Shown piece by piece: positions 1-10,489 of a stretch of 64,000 bases of DNA. Below the pieces are notes generated by a model that saw only the letters and a program-made list of their open reading frames with translations, did not search any database and had not been told where the DNA came from. Each line of letters starts with the position of its first letter. Positions within the stretch are counted from its first letter, which is position 1. Location: NCBI GenBank assembly GCA_029851415.1, contig CM056742.1, forward strand, positions 55,530,954-55,594,953. The letters are read 5' to 3'. Made by a program: the position numbers and the translations under genes. The stretch is from Eretmocerus hayati (lineage: Eukaryota > Arthropoda > Insecta > Hymenoptera > Aphelinidae).

Positions 1-2750
1 CTCATATTGGGAACTTTGAGTACCCGCTCTTCTGTATCACCGCGTGCGGGGCGTTCGGATTGGTACCTGGTAAACATCGCAGCAAGGTAGCCAGGTTCTC
101 CCAAATGCATGATCTTATGCATTAAAAGTGCTGCGAAGTACATTCTCCGCGAATCAGTACGTAACCAACCCAATCGCTCCCTAAACGGGGTGATGTGCTC
201 GTCTCTCCTAAGATCAAAGATGAATCTCACACATGAATTGCTCAGTCTCTGTATCCATTGCCGCTGTTCGTCCGTGGCGTCGAGGTACACGACTGTGCAG
301 TTATCTAGATGCGGTTGAACTAATGACTCGACTAGGCGAATCCGGAGAGGTCTGGTGATACACGCCCTAAAAAAGCGCAAACCGTATAGGGCTCTGTTAA
401 CTTTCTTAGTAACTTGGTCAATGTGCGGTTTCCACGTCAGTTCACTATCAAGTGTAACACCGAGACTCACAACCGTATCACTGAACGGGATGAAATTTCC
501 ATCCTGTATCTCAACCCCTGGCAAGTCCATTCTCTTCAGATCTTTGATATTCCTCTCAGAGCTGAAGTAGATTGCCTTGGTCTTGCCAGCGTTGAGACAC
601 AGGCCGGAACTCTTGGCCCATTCGGCAACTAGTCGTCCTATTTCACCCAGCCGAGCGATGCCCTCCCTGATTTTAGTTTTCTCGACTTGGAGATAAATTT
701 GGAGGTCGTCCGCATAAAATAGATGATGTACCGACTTTCCGTCTAGCAAACCAGGTAAATCATTGACATATAAGCTGAAGAGTAAAGGCCCGAGAACGGA
801 ACCCTGTGGAACACCCAGATTGGTTTCAAGCCAATCAGAATTACCAGATTTTGAAGTGACTTTTTGGGTGCGACCTTGTAAATATGATTTTATCCACAGA
901 AGTGCCGATCTCGAAAAGCCAAGATTTCGAAGTTTACTCAACAGCTTAGATGGTGATATCGTGTCAAAAGCTTTACTAAAGTCAAAAAGCAGGAGCAAGG
1001 TGATCTTCTTCTTGTCAATGCCTACTCTGATGTCATCTGTCAACTTTAGTAGAGCTGTGTGGGTGCTATGGTATTGCCTGAAACCAGTCTGGAAGCGATC
1101 TTGTAATTCCTCTTGTTTTAAGTACTCCGTGATTTGGTCGTGTGCGATTTTTTCCAGGACCTTGGCGAGAAAACACAGCAGCGCTATAGGACGGAAGTCC
1201 GAGACCGTTGATGGAGCGGCAGTCTTTTTCAGTGCGATCAGCTGTGCTTGCTTCCAAGCCTCGGGAAAAGTGCTATGAGCGAAAGAGGAGTTGAAAATAT
1301 GTACAATAAGATCACCAATAGCCGGAAGAGCCTTCGCGATCACGCTTTGGGGAATCCCGTCTGACCCACGGGCTTGCGAGGAAAAATGTTTGATAGCAAG
1401 GACTACGTTATTGAAATTTGTAGGCTTAAAATTAAAACCCTCCTCTGAAGCCGAATTTATATCGTCCATTGCTTCATCTATATTTTCGTGAGGTGAAACG
1501 GAAACTCCCGCAAAGTGAGCGTTCAACTCATCCGGTGTGAAACCGTGAAGTTCCTCCTCTTTGCTCTTAGGCAGGAGGCCGAGGTTGCGCATTTCCTTCC
1601 AGATGTTCTTATGTTGATCAAGAGCGTCTGATAGATGGTTTTGAAGGAAGGAGTTACGCTTTTGTTCCATGCGCAAGTCGACCTCTTCGCTAAGCCGAAA
1701 ATACTCACTTTGAAGCTCAGGACACTTGCGCTGGTTACGTTGATTTCGTTCCCAGCGCCTGCGCGTCGCATCTCGCTTATTCATGAGCACCCTCAACTCA
1801 GGACCAATCCAAGGAGCATCATTTTTTCGCAGGTTGATAGTTTTCTCGGGCGCTAATTCATCTATGACAGTCATTAAATTCTCATTGAAGCAGTGAATTG
1901 CGTCTTCCAAGCTGGTTTCGGCATTTTCAAGAGCTGTCCAGTCGCAGCGAAGCAGACGGTCATTTAGCATCTCCGGAGTGATATTACGAAAATCCCTATA
2001 AGTAAAGGAATTTTTTGGCGGAGTGGGAGTGAAGACGTTGATGGTGACGTCTATGACCGAGTGCCTGCCGAAACTGGGCAGGAGTCTGTTTTGAAAGTCT
2101 GTAACGATGTCATTGTCATCTACGTAAATGTGGTCAATCCATGTATGAGATGTATTGGGGGTGTGTTGGTGAGTCGGGCCATGCTGCACTATCTGCAAGG
2201 CAAGTTCTTCTGTCAGTGCAGTCAGTGTCTTGGTGTCAGGGTGAGCAGTGTCTAACAGATCCGCGTTCAGATCTCCCATTATAATTTTGTGACTATAATC
2301 CCCACACAGTCGGCGTAACGAACCAAACAGCCCGTCATCCTTCTGCACGGCGATTTTCGGGGGTCTGTTAATTACCACGACTAAAATTGGAGGGGAGTTA
2401 CCCTGCTGTACGCTACAGGAAAGAAATTCAGGAACACCAGGTTTCCCTGGGCCAAAAGTTTTAGACGAAATTAGCTTCTCTACCTTGAAATCATTGCGTA
2501 CATACAAGGCAACCCCACCACCCTCTCTGTTTCGATCCTGTCTCAACAGAGAAAAACCCGGTATCTGAACGAGACTGTCATCCACATACTCATCTAGCTT
2601 CGACTCAGCCACCCCAAATAGATGGTAGGAGGGATCGTTGGCGACGAGCAAGCGTAGATGCTCAATCTTATCTGTCAGGGAGTTAAGGTTGATAAATCCC
2701 GCTTTTAAGGAACCTCCACTCCCTCGTCGCTCCTCAGCAGCCGTATTTAG
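1..2750 (-). CDS. ORF2: APE-type endonuclease-reverse transcriptase (partial, runs off window)
   Basis: The protein nicks target DNA and copies the element RNA by target-primed reverse transcription. The reading frame is open from the codon after the ORF1 stop (TGA at 2753-2751) to position 1. Endonuclease landmarks are AESKLDEY, MGDLNAD and HTWIDHIYVDD. RT landmarks are SDFRPIALL, FDFSKAFDTI (motif A Asp), GVPQGSVLGP and FYADDLQIY (motif C), followed by the thumb and C-terminal region. The frame has no upstream ATG: the first methionine is in MGDLNAD, well inside the endonuclease domain. Translation therefore probably depends on ORF1, by readthrough of the TGA-CTA stop or by reinitiation. 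Domain identity is clear; the mode of initiation is inferred. Confidence 0.9.
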
Positions 2751-3066
2751 TCAAGGAGTCTCCACTGATTCTGCTGCCGGAACCCCGTTTTGCTCCGGAA
2801 CGATTGTGCGGCTCTGGTTGTTGTTAGAGGACGCACGAGTACGTTTTGGAACACTTCGACAGGCCGTTTGAATGACCTGCAGATCAGCGAGGGACTCGAA
2901 CGTGTGCGCTCGCTCACCATTCTTCCGCCTAACCCAGAAACGTCCACCGCTGTGCCAGACGTATCGTAGTCCCAAACCGCGTGCAACTGACCTCAAACGT
3001 ATATACTTCTTGTACTTTTCGCGGGGGAGCATTTCATTTATGAAGACGGTCTGGCACATGAGCTTT
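2751..3066 (-). CDS. ORF1, C-terminal part (FP25-like domain), shifted frame
   Basis: This frame encodes a segment with VFINEMLPREKYKKY, RYVWHSGGRFWVRR and a final ESLADLQVI. It matches the C-terminal domain of insect CR1/Jockey-group ORF1 proteins that resembles baculovirus FP25. It overlaps the upstream ORF1 frame by about 30 nt and lies one frame away, so the intact protein needs a 1-nt shift near 3055. An ATG at 3059 lies in the overlap, and the upstream frame ends in a TGAAATG stop-start arrangement. The frame ends at TGA (2753-2751), followed by CTA and then the ORF2 frame with no further shift. Whether the break is a mutation or programmed cannot be decided from one copy, because copy 2 lacks this region. 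Confidence 0.75.
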
Positions 3067-4563
3067 CACATCTGGATCAAGTAGATCAGACTGGATGTTA
3101 TTAGCCGTGAAATAATTATTGGCGATTGAACGTTTAGCCCGAATCACTTCCCCGACTAGTCGGCTACTGGAGAGTTGGACTACGCATGATGGTAAAGAAC
3201 GCGAGATGGCAGCTGGGGCTCGGGAAGATGGGACCGAATCGCGATTCCCAGTTGGAGGCCTCTCCCCAGACGCATGCCCTGGTTGCAGGACATGAACATC
3301 AGCAATGTCTGCCCTCTCCAGTGAGGGGAGGATGGACTTGAGCACTGCGTAAGAAATATCAGATAATTGTGCCGGTGAGGCCATTGAATTTTCTTTCAAA
3401 ACTCCATTAATAGTCAATTTACAGCGCTCAAGGCCGTCACTGCCGTGTCCCTGTCGCTGCTTCCCAGCGTGTGAGTGGGGGGACTTGTCCATCCTAGGTG
3501 TAATAAGAGGAAACGAGGATTGATGTGGCGATTCGACATTACTATTCTCGTTAATTCTACATTCTCTATCTCGCAGACTACACTGGTGACCTTCTAATAG
3601 CTCAGTCAGAGTGGAAAGCTGGCCTTTCATGGTGGTATTCTGCTCCAGGAGAAGCTGGTGATCCAAGCGAAGCTCCTCCAGCTGGGAGTTCTGCCTCTCG
3701 ATAAGTCTCTCGAGAGAAGATACACGTTCCAACAGGCGATCATCCACCTCTTTCACTGCTGGCGTGAGAGGTGGAGAGGGAATGGCAACGTTTTGTCGAC
3801 TCACGAGAGATTTTATTTCGACGAGCTGATCCCGGTGCATGTCATATTGTTGATAAAAGAGGTCCAGTGTAGACTGCGCTATAAATACCCATTCAGGTTC
3901 AGGAGACTTCGTCGTTGTCGATGCTGATGGTACTGCAGGTTGTCCCGAGATGTTGCGGCTGTTACTTTCTACCGACCCAACAGCGTGGTCCACGGGTGGT
4001 ATGGTGAGCAGCGACTGGGTGGTAGCATTGAGCCACGCGTCCGTTCGCTGCTTTTGAAAATTCACGGGCTCTACTGTGTTGGACTGCTGCAGGGTGGCGC
4101 CACTTGACGGAGACAGATCTGCAGGCGATAGCATATCCCCCTCTAGCGCGAGCTGTGGCCTTTTGGTGGAAACAGAGGCATTGGTGGTGGGGAGCTTCGT
4201 GCTGCGGCGCGCAGCGGTGGTATGCTGCGGAGCGGGGGGAGACAATCCTGACGCAGCGCGCGAGCTGAGTCGCGTGTGTGAGATGGGCTGATTACTCACA
4301 CGTCTTTGCGAGTTCGTATTCTCCTTCTCTCTCCCTCTGGCTGTTTGCATGCTGAGGCGAGAAGTCGTAGTCGTCTGCTTCGACGCACTCGATTTCAATT
4401 GTGCGGCTGGAATTTGACTCACCTCCAGACAGCCTTTGCATGTGTCTGCTTCTCGGGATGAGATCGAGCACTTGACATGTGCTGATCCCTTGCAGATGCT
4501 GCATTCTTTGCTGCCCGCGCGCAAGGATTGGTGGCAGTAACAGCAGGTGTTATCACTCATCAT
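3034..4563 (-). CDS. ORF1, main part (PHD-like finger plus coiled coil)
   Basis: This 509-residue frame encodes the nucleic-acid-binding ORF1 protein of the retrotransposon. Residues ~5-45 hold a Cys/His cluster (CCYCHQ, CSICKGSAHVKC, CKGC) of PHD-finger type, as in CR1-group ORF1 proteins. Residues ~70-210 are Ser/Thr/Pro-rich and probably disordered. Residues ~225-325 are heptad-like and rich in Leu and Glu, as in a coiled coil for multimerisation. Residues ~370-500 (KLTINGVLKENS, VVQLSSSRLVGEVIRAKR) begin the FP25-like region, which continues in another frame downstream. The first ATG pair (MM) directly precedes the zinc finger and is a plausible start. The next gene is the shifted ORF1 part, overlapping by ~30 nt. 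Confidence 0.85.
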   Translation of the reverse strand: MMSDNTCCYCHQSLRAGSKECSICKGSAHVKCSISSREADTCKGCLEVSQIPAAQLKSSASKQTTTTSRLSMQTARGREKENTNSQRRVSNQPISHTRLSSRAASGLSPPAPQHTTAARRSTKLPTTNASVSTKRPQLALEGDMLSPADLSPSSGATLQQSNTVEPVNFQKQRTDAWLNATTQSLLTIPPVDHAVGSVESNSRNISGQPAVPSASTTTKSPEPEWVFIAQSTLDLFYQQYDMHRDQLVEIKSLVSRQNVAIPSPPLTPAVKEVDDRLLERVSSLERLIERQNSQLEELRLDHQLLLEQNTTMKGQLSTLTELLEGHQCSLRDRECRINENSNVESPHQSSFPLITPRMDKSPHSHAGKQRQGHGSDGLERCKLTINGVLKENSMASPAQLSDISYAVLKSILPSLERADIADVHVLQPGHASGERPPTGNRDSVPSSRAPAAISRSLPSCVVQLSSSRLVGEVIRAKRSIANNYFTANNIQSDLLDPDVKAHVPDRLHK

Positions 4564-4855
4564 GCAGCAGACAGCAAGGCTGTGAGGCGAGCCAGCGTAG
4601 CAGACGACCTCCGAGCATGCGCAGAAAGCTCACTTTCCGCGCCAAGCACTGCCAACTCGATGTTGTTGTTGGAGATTGCAGAATTGGAATTATTCCTCCC
4701 AGGCTCTAATAGGAGCCATGCAGTGATGCTCCAGTGGTATGAGCCTGCAGGAGGAAGTCCAATCTGCAAAAAAGTGCCACTCGGGACGACGTTTTGGTGG
4801 TCAAAAAGATGTTCAAACACGGAGCGATGTTAGATGCGTATGGAAGCACTTACCG

Positions 4856-4857
<2 letters not shown>
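4564..4857 (-). promoter_or_regulatory. 5' leader of CR1/L2-group copy 1
   Basis: About 294 bp lie between the (GA)n tract and the ORF1 start. Non-LTR elements carry their promoter internally near the 5' end, so it is expected here, but I see no clear TATA box or other core motif. The sequence begins directly after the microsatellite with TCTGGCGGTAAGTGC on the sense strand. Confidence 0.5.

Positions 4858-4896
<39 letters not shown>
4858..4896. repeat. (GA)n microsatellite at the 5' end of copy 1
   Basis: This is an uninterrupted AG dinucleotide run of about 39 bp. On the sense strand of the retrotransposon it reads (TC)n directly upstream of the first element base, the same arrangement as at 39031-39091 and 42248-42307. 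Confidence 0.95.
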
Positions 4897-4899
<3 letters not shown>

Positions 4900-5019
4900 C
4901 AGAGTTCGGAGCGCTCCGACCAACATATTCGAATAAACCTGTTATCTGTCACCATACCTCGAGACTAAGCCGAGTGTGTTTGGTGGTCCAAAGATCGAGC
5001 AATTTTCTAGGGATTGAAA

Positions 5020-5595
5020 CTACGATCCTCTAGCTATGAGATCACAATTCTTGATATTGGTATGGACTACGAATTTTTTCGGGCGTGAATCTATGGGAGG
5101 GCGGTGACTGCAAGGAGATTTGAGAGCTGATTCACTATTCTGGCCGATTTCACAGGGAGTATCATCTGATCCTGCGAGGAGCATGACTACAATACAACGA
5201 CCGTGGCCAGAGCACGATTTCAAAGCAGCTTGATCGTGTGGTGTTTTAGGGAGTGTGATCCTGGAATCTCAGCATGTGATCAAAAATCTTGAGAAAGAGT
5301 CAGATAGATTCTTGAGTTTTTTGCCACAGAGCTAAGATTCCAGACTCGCACGTCCTGGGATATCTTCCGATCCTTAGGCTATTGGATCACGTGGTGATTC
5401 TGGGCGTTGTTTGGTCATCGTCCCTCTCGGTACATCCAATCAGATCCTGATCGTGAAGATGGGCAGAATAGAGAAATAACGGTCAAATCTCTTGGCAGTC
5501 ACCACTTTCTCGCAGATTCATGCCTGAAACTATTTGTGGCCTATTCCGTGATCGAGAATTATGATTATATACCTAGCGATTCGGAATTTCGATAA
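5020..5595. repeat. Degenerate inverted repeat
   Basis: Bases ~5025-5180 match the reverse complement of ~5430-5590 in interrupted blocks. Shared landmarks are GACTGCAAGGAGATTTGA against the complement of GTCAAATCTCTTGGCAGTC, and CTATTCTGGC against the complement of GGGCAGAATAG. About 250 bp separate the arms. This looks like an old palindromic element. No coding signal is seen. Confidence 0.6.
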
Positions 5596-5744
5596 ACAGG
5601 ATATCGCTCGATCCCTCGGTTGAAGGAGATACTTGGCGTATGCTCGTGGTCTGGTCCCGATGCCTTAATTCGGCTTACAATCCTGGTCAGATTCTATCTC
5701 AGGAAATGATCATTGTCAGGAAACTACATCGAATTTACCATCAC

Positions 5745-6215
5745 AGCCGCCCACCCAATACGGTTCTGAGGCTGAGTGATCTGAGATTTGTGTTCAGTGA
5801 TCTCGAGATATCAAGGACCCCCCCGCCGGCTCTTCCAGTTTTATCTAGTTCAACACGCGTCCTTGCTCTTGCAGCCACCCATTCAACACGATTCGGGAGC
5901 TGTGTAATCTCAAATTCGTGCTTAGCGACCCCAAAATACCCCAAAAACACCCTTACTCAAGTCTCGAGCTTCGATCTCGGTCAATTCGCGCCTCCGCCCG
6001 CAGCCGCCCACGCAACACGATTAGGAGGCAAGGCAATGTCATATTCGTGTTCAGCGACCTTGAAATACCTCAAAAACAGCCTCCACTCGACTTTTCGAGC
6101 TCGATTTTGATAGTCGCTTGCTCTCGACCCCGCAGCCTCTTACGCGATATGATCTCGAGATACGGCAATATGAGATTCGATCTCCATATCCTCGAAATAT
6201 TTGGCAGACACTAGT
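5745..6215 (+). repeat. Tandem repeat, ~128-bp unit, about 3.7 copies
   Basis: Units begin with CAGCCGCCCACCCAATACG-like sequence at about 5745, 5872, 6001 and 6130, a spacing of 127-129 bp. Each continues with a TTCAGYGAYCT block and a CTCGAnnTnnnnAA block. Units are roughly 70-80% alike by eye. The open frames crossing this stretch are by-products of the repeat. Confidence 0.75.
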
Positions 6216-6880
6216 CTCACGCGATCCAAAATTAATTTTGATTCATTCCATATAATTTGATTGCAGCCATGCACTATCGGACACCTTTTATCAACTATTC
6301 AAAGCGCGAGCCTCATGCTATGCGATGATGTTGATGTCAAAAAGCCGCTCCCGCCCCATATCTGGGCTCTCAAGATCATGTACTCGTTGCGTCGAGTCAG
6401 CACAGCCTCATGATCCAGCACCAGCGTTAGCTGCTACATTGATTGGAATGAAATGTAATTGTTGAGAATACAAGCCGTTATGATTTCTTTGTCAATCGCG
6501 CATTATCACTTTTTTGCATGCATTTATTTGCTTCTTGTATCGAAGGTTTCAGATAAAATGTTTCAATTACCAAAGTGATGACCTTTCAGCTACATCACTT
6601 TCAAATTGTAAATTTTCAATTCAAATTCGAACGCTGCAGACAAGCCTTTGTTGTTGTTCTGGATAATCTCATAACCTCCCATTTATTGGTATTTATTTGA
6701 TTTATACTGAAAAAACTAGCTATTTTCCGTCTTCGAGCCCATTGAACTTTTTGTTCAGAATTTTGTGCTTGACAACATATTTTTTCCCCGACAAAATTAA
6801 CCGAAAGCCAAAATCCTATCTCTCGGAGCGGGGTCCTTTGCTGACTTTAACTCGCAAAGACCAATAAAATTACATCTTCA
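6216..6880. other. No recognisable feature
   Basis: This AT-rich stretch separates the tandem repeat from the degraded 3' end of gypsy element A. The sequence that should continue the integrase is not recognisable here, so the rest of element A is deleted or replaced. I see no coding signal, LTR or structured repeat. Confidence 0.5.
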
Positions 6881-8720
6881 TAATTTAGAAATAGCTACGA
6901 GCTATCTGTTTCATTTTGACTATTCCTGAGTGTGATGAGTGTAATTCTCTCAAAATGTCTTTCTGTAAAGTCTCTGGAATAATCCATCTGTATCCCCACG
7001 AGAGACATGCTTGTTCGAAATCTAATTCATTTCCCTTGCTGAACAAGTTTTTCTCAAAAGGTGTAAGGGTTTAAATTTTCGGCCATGTACTTTGTACGTA
7101 TGAGATAATTTTCTTCAAGCTCTTATCGATTGCAGTTGCTTTCACAACTTTCTGAAAATCTACTTAGAGCATTCGTCTTGAATATAATTGATATTTGTGA
7201 ATTCAGTTCCAAAAATAGGCGTATTATCTCTGATTGGTGAACGTGATAGAGCATCACAATTGCCATTTGATTTTGATTTCACGACTTCAATAGTATATGT
7301 GTATCCCGAAACGAAGTATGCTCATCTCAGTTGTTTACTGTTGATCATTTTCGAGAAATCTGTACTACCAGAAATAAATTTCAGAGCTTCGTTATCTGTT
7401 TTCAAAATTATGTTACCATACACGTATTGATGAAATTCTTCGAATCCAAAAATAATTGCACCTGCTTCTTTATCTATTATAGCTCTGTTTCTCGCTTTTG
7501 GGAATTATTTTTGAAGCAAACACTATAGGTCGCTCTGTTCCATTATCATATCTATGAGATAAGACTGCTGATATTCCCACGTCACTGGCGTCGCATGCCA
7601 TGACAAGCTTGACGTTCGGATCGTATAAAACTAGTACAATATCCGATGTGATTTCTTTTTTAACCCAATCAAATGCATTTTGGCACTCGAGTGTCCATGA
7701 CCATTTTTTATTTTTAAGTAGATCGTACAATGGGTAGATATGATCTGCTCTATCGATCAAGAATCTCTCACAGAAAATTACAAGTCCTAAGAAAGCCTCT
7801 AATTCCTTCGTATTTCTTGGAATGGGAGCTTCGTTTATACCCTTGATTTTGGATTTACTCAGTTTAAGACCTTCTCTGTCTATAACAAAACCTAATATTT
7901 CAATATCTTCCTTGAAAAAGTCACATTTTTTTGAATTTACTCGTAATCCCGCGTTTCCTAACCGTTCAAAAATCTCTATCAGGACTCGAAAGTGTTCGTG
8001 ATCATTTTCTCCTGTACAATAAATATTGTCAATGTAAATTTCTGTGTGTTTGATCCCTTTCAAAATATCTTCTAAAATATCTTGAACTCCTGCTGGATTT
8101 GATGCTATACCTTCTCCTAACCTCGTATATCTATGTAAATCTTCGTGAGAAATAATAGTCAGTGCATCTCTAGATTCGTCATCTAGTTCAAATTGCATGA
8201 AAGCGTGAGTCAAATTCATCTGTGACCATTTATTCCCAATTCTTAACGTGTTGAAGATTTTTCTCTTAATGAAATCGAGTGTCTCCTTATTATCAATTGT
8301 GGATTCACTGTAAGCTTAAAATTTCCACGAATTCTGACTTCTCCATTCGATTTGATAACTGGGATTATGGGTGTTGCCCATTTACTGCATGAAACTGGTT
8401 CTAACTTCCCTAGTTCCACTAGCCTCTGTATTTCCTTTGATATCCTTTGTGTTAAAGCAAAAGGAGCATGATAAGGTTCCATTTGTATTGGTTCTACGTT
8501 GTCTTTGAAAATAAAATGTATCTCCTTCCCTTTATAACACCCTTGCGTGTTAGAAAAACAATTCGGAAATTTTTCGAGCATTTGTTTCCTTATATTGTCC
8601 CCTTGTTTACTCAGTATGTTCGCGGAGTTTGTATTTCCTGAAACTTTTAATGGCCATAGTCCAAAAGCTGCAAGCCATCGGCGTCCCAACAATATAGGCC
8701 CTTTACCTTCCATTACCAAA
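6881..8720 (-). pseudogene. Ty3/gypsy element A pol remnant: RT, RNase H, start of integrase
   Basis: Minus-strand fragments in several frames give a gypsy pol of K02A2.6 type. Bases 8719-8243 carry the RT N-terminus (GRRWLAAFG, GKLEPVSCSKWATPI, SNGEVRIRGNFK). Bases 8219-7470 carry the RT palm, connection and early RNase H (LTHAFMQFELDDESR, LGFVIDREG, MACDASDVGISAVLSH). Down to ~7190 the rest of RNase H follows (ILKTDNEALKF, SNGNCDALSR). Near 6950 an H2C2-like integrase start (GYRWIIPETLQKDILRELHS) ends at a stop in ARSYF. Motif A has Asn where Asp is expected (MNLTHAF) and motif C reads YIDN rather than YxDD, so RT would be inactive even without the frameshifts. Confidence 0.85.
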
Positions 8721-10050
8721 TTCCAAAATTTCTATTGGATTTAATGGAATCCCTCCATAACTTGTCAGAATGAAGTCACATTGACTCAAAGGGACTTTTG
8801 GGAAAATTCTTTTCCGATCAAAATCTGAAATTGCTGTTACGTATGTACCAGTATCTAATTCCATTTGAACCGAGACATCGCTAATAACTACGTCAATATA
8901 TGCAGGATCCGCAACAATTTTGTGACAGATTCCATCAGAGTTCATTTGAGAAATTGAATAAAAATCTTTTTCAGAATCTGAATCATAGAGTTGAGTATTC
9001 GTATCGAGATGTTTCACTTGCTTATCCTTATCATTCGATTTGGTGTTATCTAATTTGCTCATATTGCCAAAAATTGCATTCTTTCTATGTTTTTTGATAC
9101 ACGCTTTCTCTAAATGTCCTTTCTTATGGCAAAAGTTACAATCTCTTTCTTTGTATCTACAATCTTTTGTGAAATGATCATCTCTCATTCCGCAACAAGT
9201 ACAAATTTCATTGTATTGACTCGACTTTGAATCTCGCATGTACTTAGATTTACCTTTATTGTATGTCGTTTGTTCCTGCTGATGTTGATGACCCAAATGT
9301 TGAACCGTAGAGTTGTTCTGAACACGTTCTGTCGCATTGGCATTCCGTGCTGCTGCTTCTCTGGTTGTAGCAATTTCCACCGCCTTCTTGTGCATAAGGT
9401 TCTTTTCGCTGAATAGAGCAATCCTGGTGTTCCGATCTGTTAGGCCGCTCACCAGTTGATCACACATTGCATCGTCGAGATTATCAAATTTGCAATGAAG
9501 CGCCAATTCCTTCAGTCTTGCGATGTAGTCCGAGATTGATTCACCATTATTCTGTCGATCTTGATGGAGTGTGCATCTCTCCATCCGTATGCTTTTCTTG
9601 AGGCATAAATGTTCACTCACAAGTTTTTTCAAATCGTCACGGATGATCTGGTGCGCATAACTCCTTGATGAGCTTAAATGTCTCATTTCCACATTTTGTT
9701 AGTAGTATGGCTACCTTTTTTGCATCCGTCGTGATGTCACTTGCCACAAAATATAACTCCATCCGGTCGATGTAGTCATTCCAAGTTTGTTTATTCTTAT
9801 GGAATTTCATAGTTTCCATCTCGTCTGATCGTAAACCGGGTATTCTTGAGATCTCACCAATTGAATTATCCAATGTACGGAATTTGTGATATATCTTTTC
9901 TACAGAAGTCGATGCACTTTCTGACCCAGAGTCCCTGACCCCTACTGTTGATTGTTTTTCTTGAAAAGGTTGTTCACCAAGCGATGTTGGAGTGCTTCTA
10001 TCTCTCACGTCAGTTTCCGCTGATATATGGTGGTAAGTCGTTGTAGTCAT
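8703..10050 (-). pseudogene. Ty3/gypsy element A gag and protease remnant
   Basis: Two overlapping minus-strand frames (10050-9637 and 9692-8703) form gag. The first carries the capsid N-terminus (TWNDYIDRMELYFVASDI, AILLTKCGNETF). The second carries the rest of capsid (NNGESISDYIARLKELALHC), two zinc knuckles (an atypical first one, CTCCGMRDDHFTKDC, and a canonical CNFCHKKGHLEKAC), and an aspartic protease with the active-site motif VQMELDTGTYVTAIS. A frameshift near 9650-9690 separates the capsid parts, and another near 8710 separates protease from RT. The order gag, knuckles, protease, RT is standard for gypsy elements. Confidence 0.85.
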
Positions 10051-10054
10051 GAAG

Positions 10055-10203
10055 ATTTCTTCATCTTTTATCGTTTACCCGTCGCTGAGTACTTGCAGGT
10101 TTCCTCGTCGGATTCCCCTTATCTTTGTCAGATTGATGTGTTATCCTCGTCGGATGTCTTCTTCAATTTTCGTCAAATTGATTCTTTTATCCTCGTCGCC
10201 AAT
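10055..10203 (-). promoter_or_regulatory. Leader and primer-binding site of gypsy element A
   Basis: On the minus strand the LTR end (ATACATTACA) is followed after two bases by TGGCGACGAGGAT. This is the expected position and TGG start of a primer-binding site, complementary to a tRNA ending in CGTCGCCA. Downstream come two more PBS-like copies, CCGACGAGGATAA and CCGACGAGGAAA. The gag start at 10050 follows. The tRNA species is not assigned. Confidence 0.65.
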
Positions 10204-10237
10204 TGTAATGTATGTAGACTTGTGAATATTTCTCTAT
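10204..10237 (-). repeat. 5' LTR of gypsy element A, inner fragment
   Basis: The first 34 bp on the plus strand start TGTAATGTAT. The outer end of the same LTR at 26031-26040 is ATACATTACA, its exact complement, so both LTR termini are recognised. The LTR is broken at 10237 by the Foldback-like insertion and resumes at 25769. Confidence 0.75.
10229..10237. repeat. 9-bp target-site duplication, left copy
   Basis: TTTCTCTAT lies immediately before the first base of the Foldback-like element (GAAAGTGG...). It is repeated exactly at 25760-25768, immediately after the last element base. Confidence 0.9.
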
Positions 10238-10489
10238 GAAAGTGGATATAGGCAGCGCTCACGTACGGGAACCCGTGTAAAATAGACGGGAATCGGGTAA
10301 TATACGTGCGTTCCCGTAAGCTGCCCTTGCTGGTTTTTGTGCGCTATGCAAGCTCAACGGACGGCGCACGGATGGCACCCGTGCCACCCCGTTTAGCTGC
10401 AAGCTCACAACCCGTGGCTTCCCGTGAATGTAGTTCACTCGTAGTTTTTCCCGTTTCTACCCGTGCGACTTCGACATTGGGGATGGAAA

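Larger units (their letters stand above)
1..4857 (-). mobile_element. CR1/L2-group non-LTR retrotransposon, copy 1 (3' end beyond window)
   Basis: On the minus strand this copy has, in order, a ~290-bp 5' leader, an ORF1 with a PHD-like zinc finger, a coiled coil and an FP25-like C-terminal domain, and an ORF2 with endonuclease and reverse transcriptase. Copy 2 at 39092-42247 is closely similar at nucleotide and protein level, which fixes the domain limits. The 5' end abuts a (GA)n tract, read as (TC)n on the element's sense strand. ORF2 is open over all ~916 codons to the window edge, so this is a young and possibly functional copy. The clade (CR1, L2, Kiri or a relative) is judged from RT motifs and the PHD-type ORF1 and is not certain. 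Confidence 0.9.

Noticed and set aside
763..1278. 171-codon plus-strand frame
   Set aside because: It is antisense to the conserved RT frame on the minus strand; the same shadow recurs opposite copy 2.
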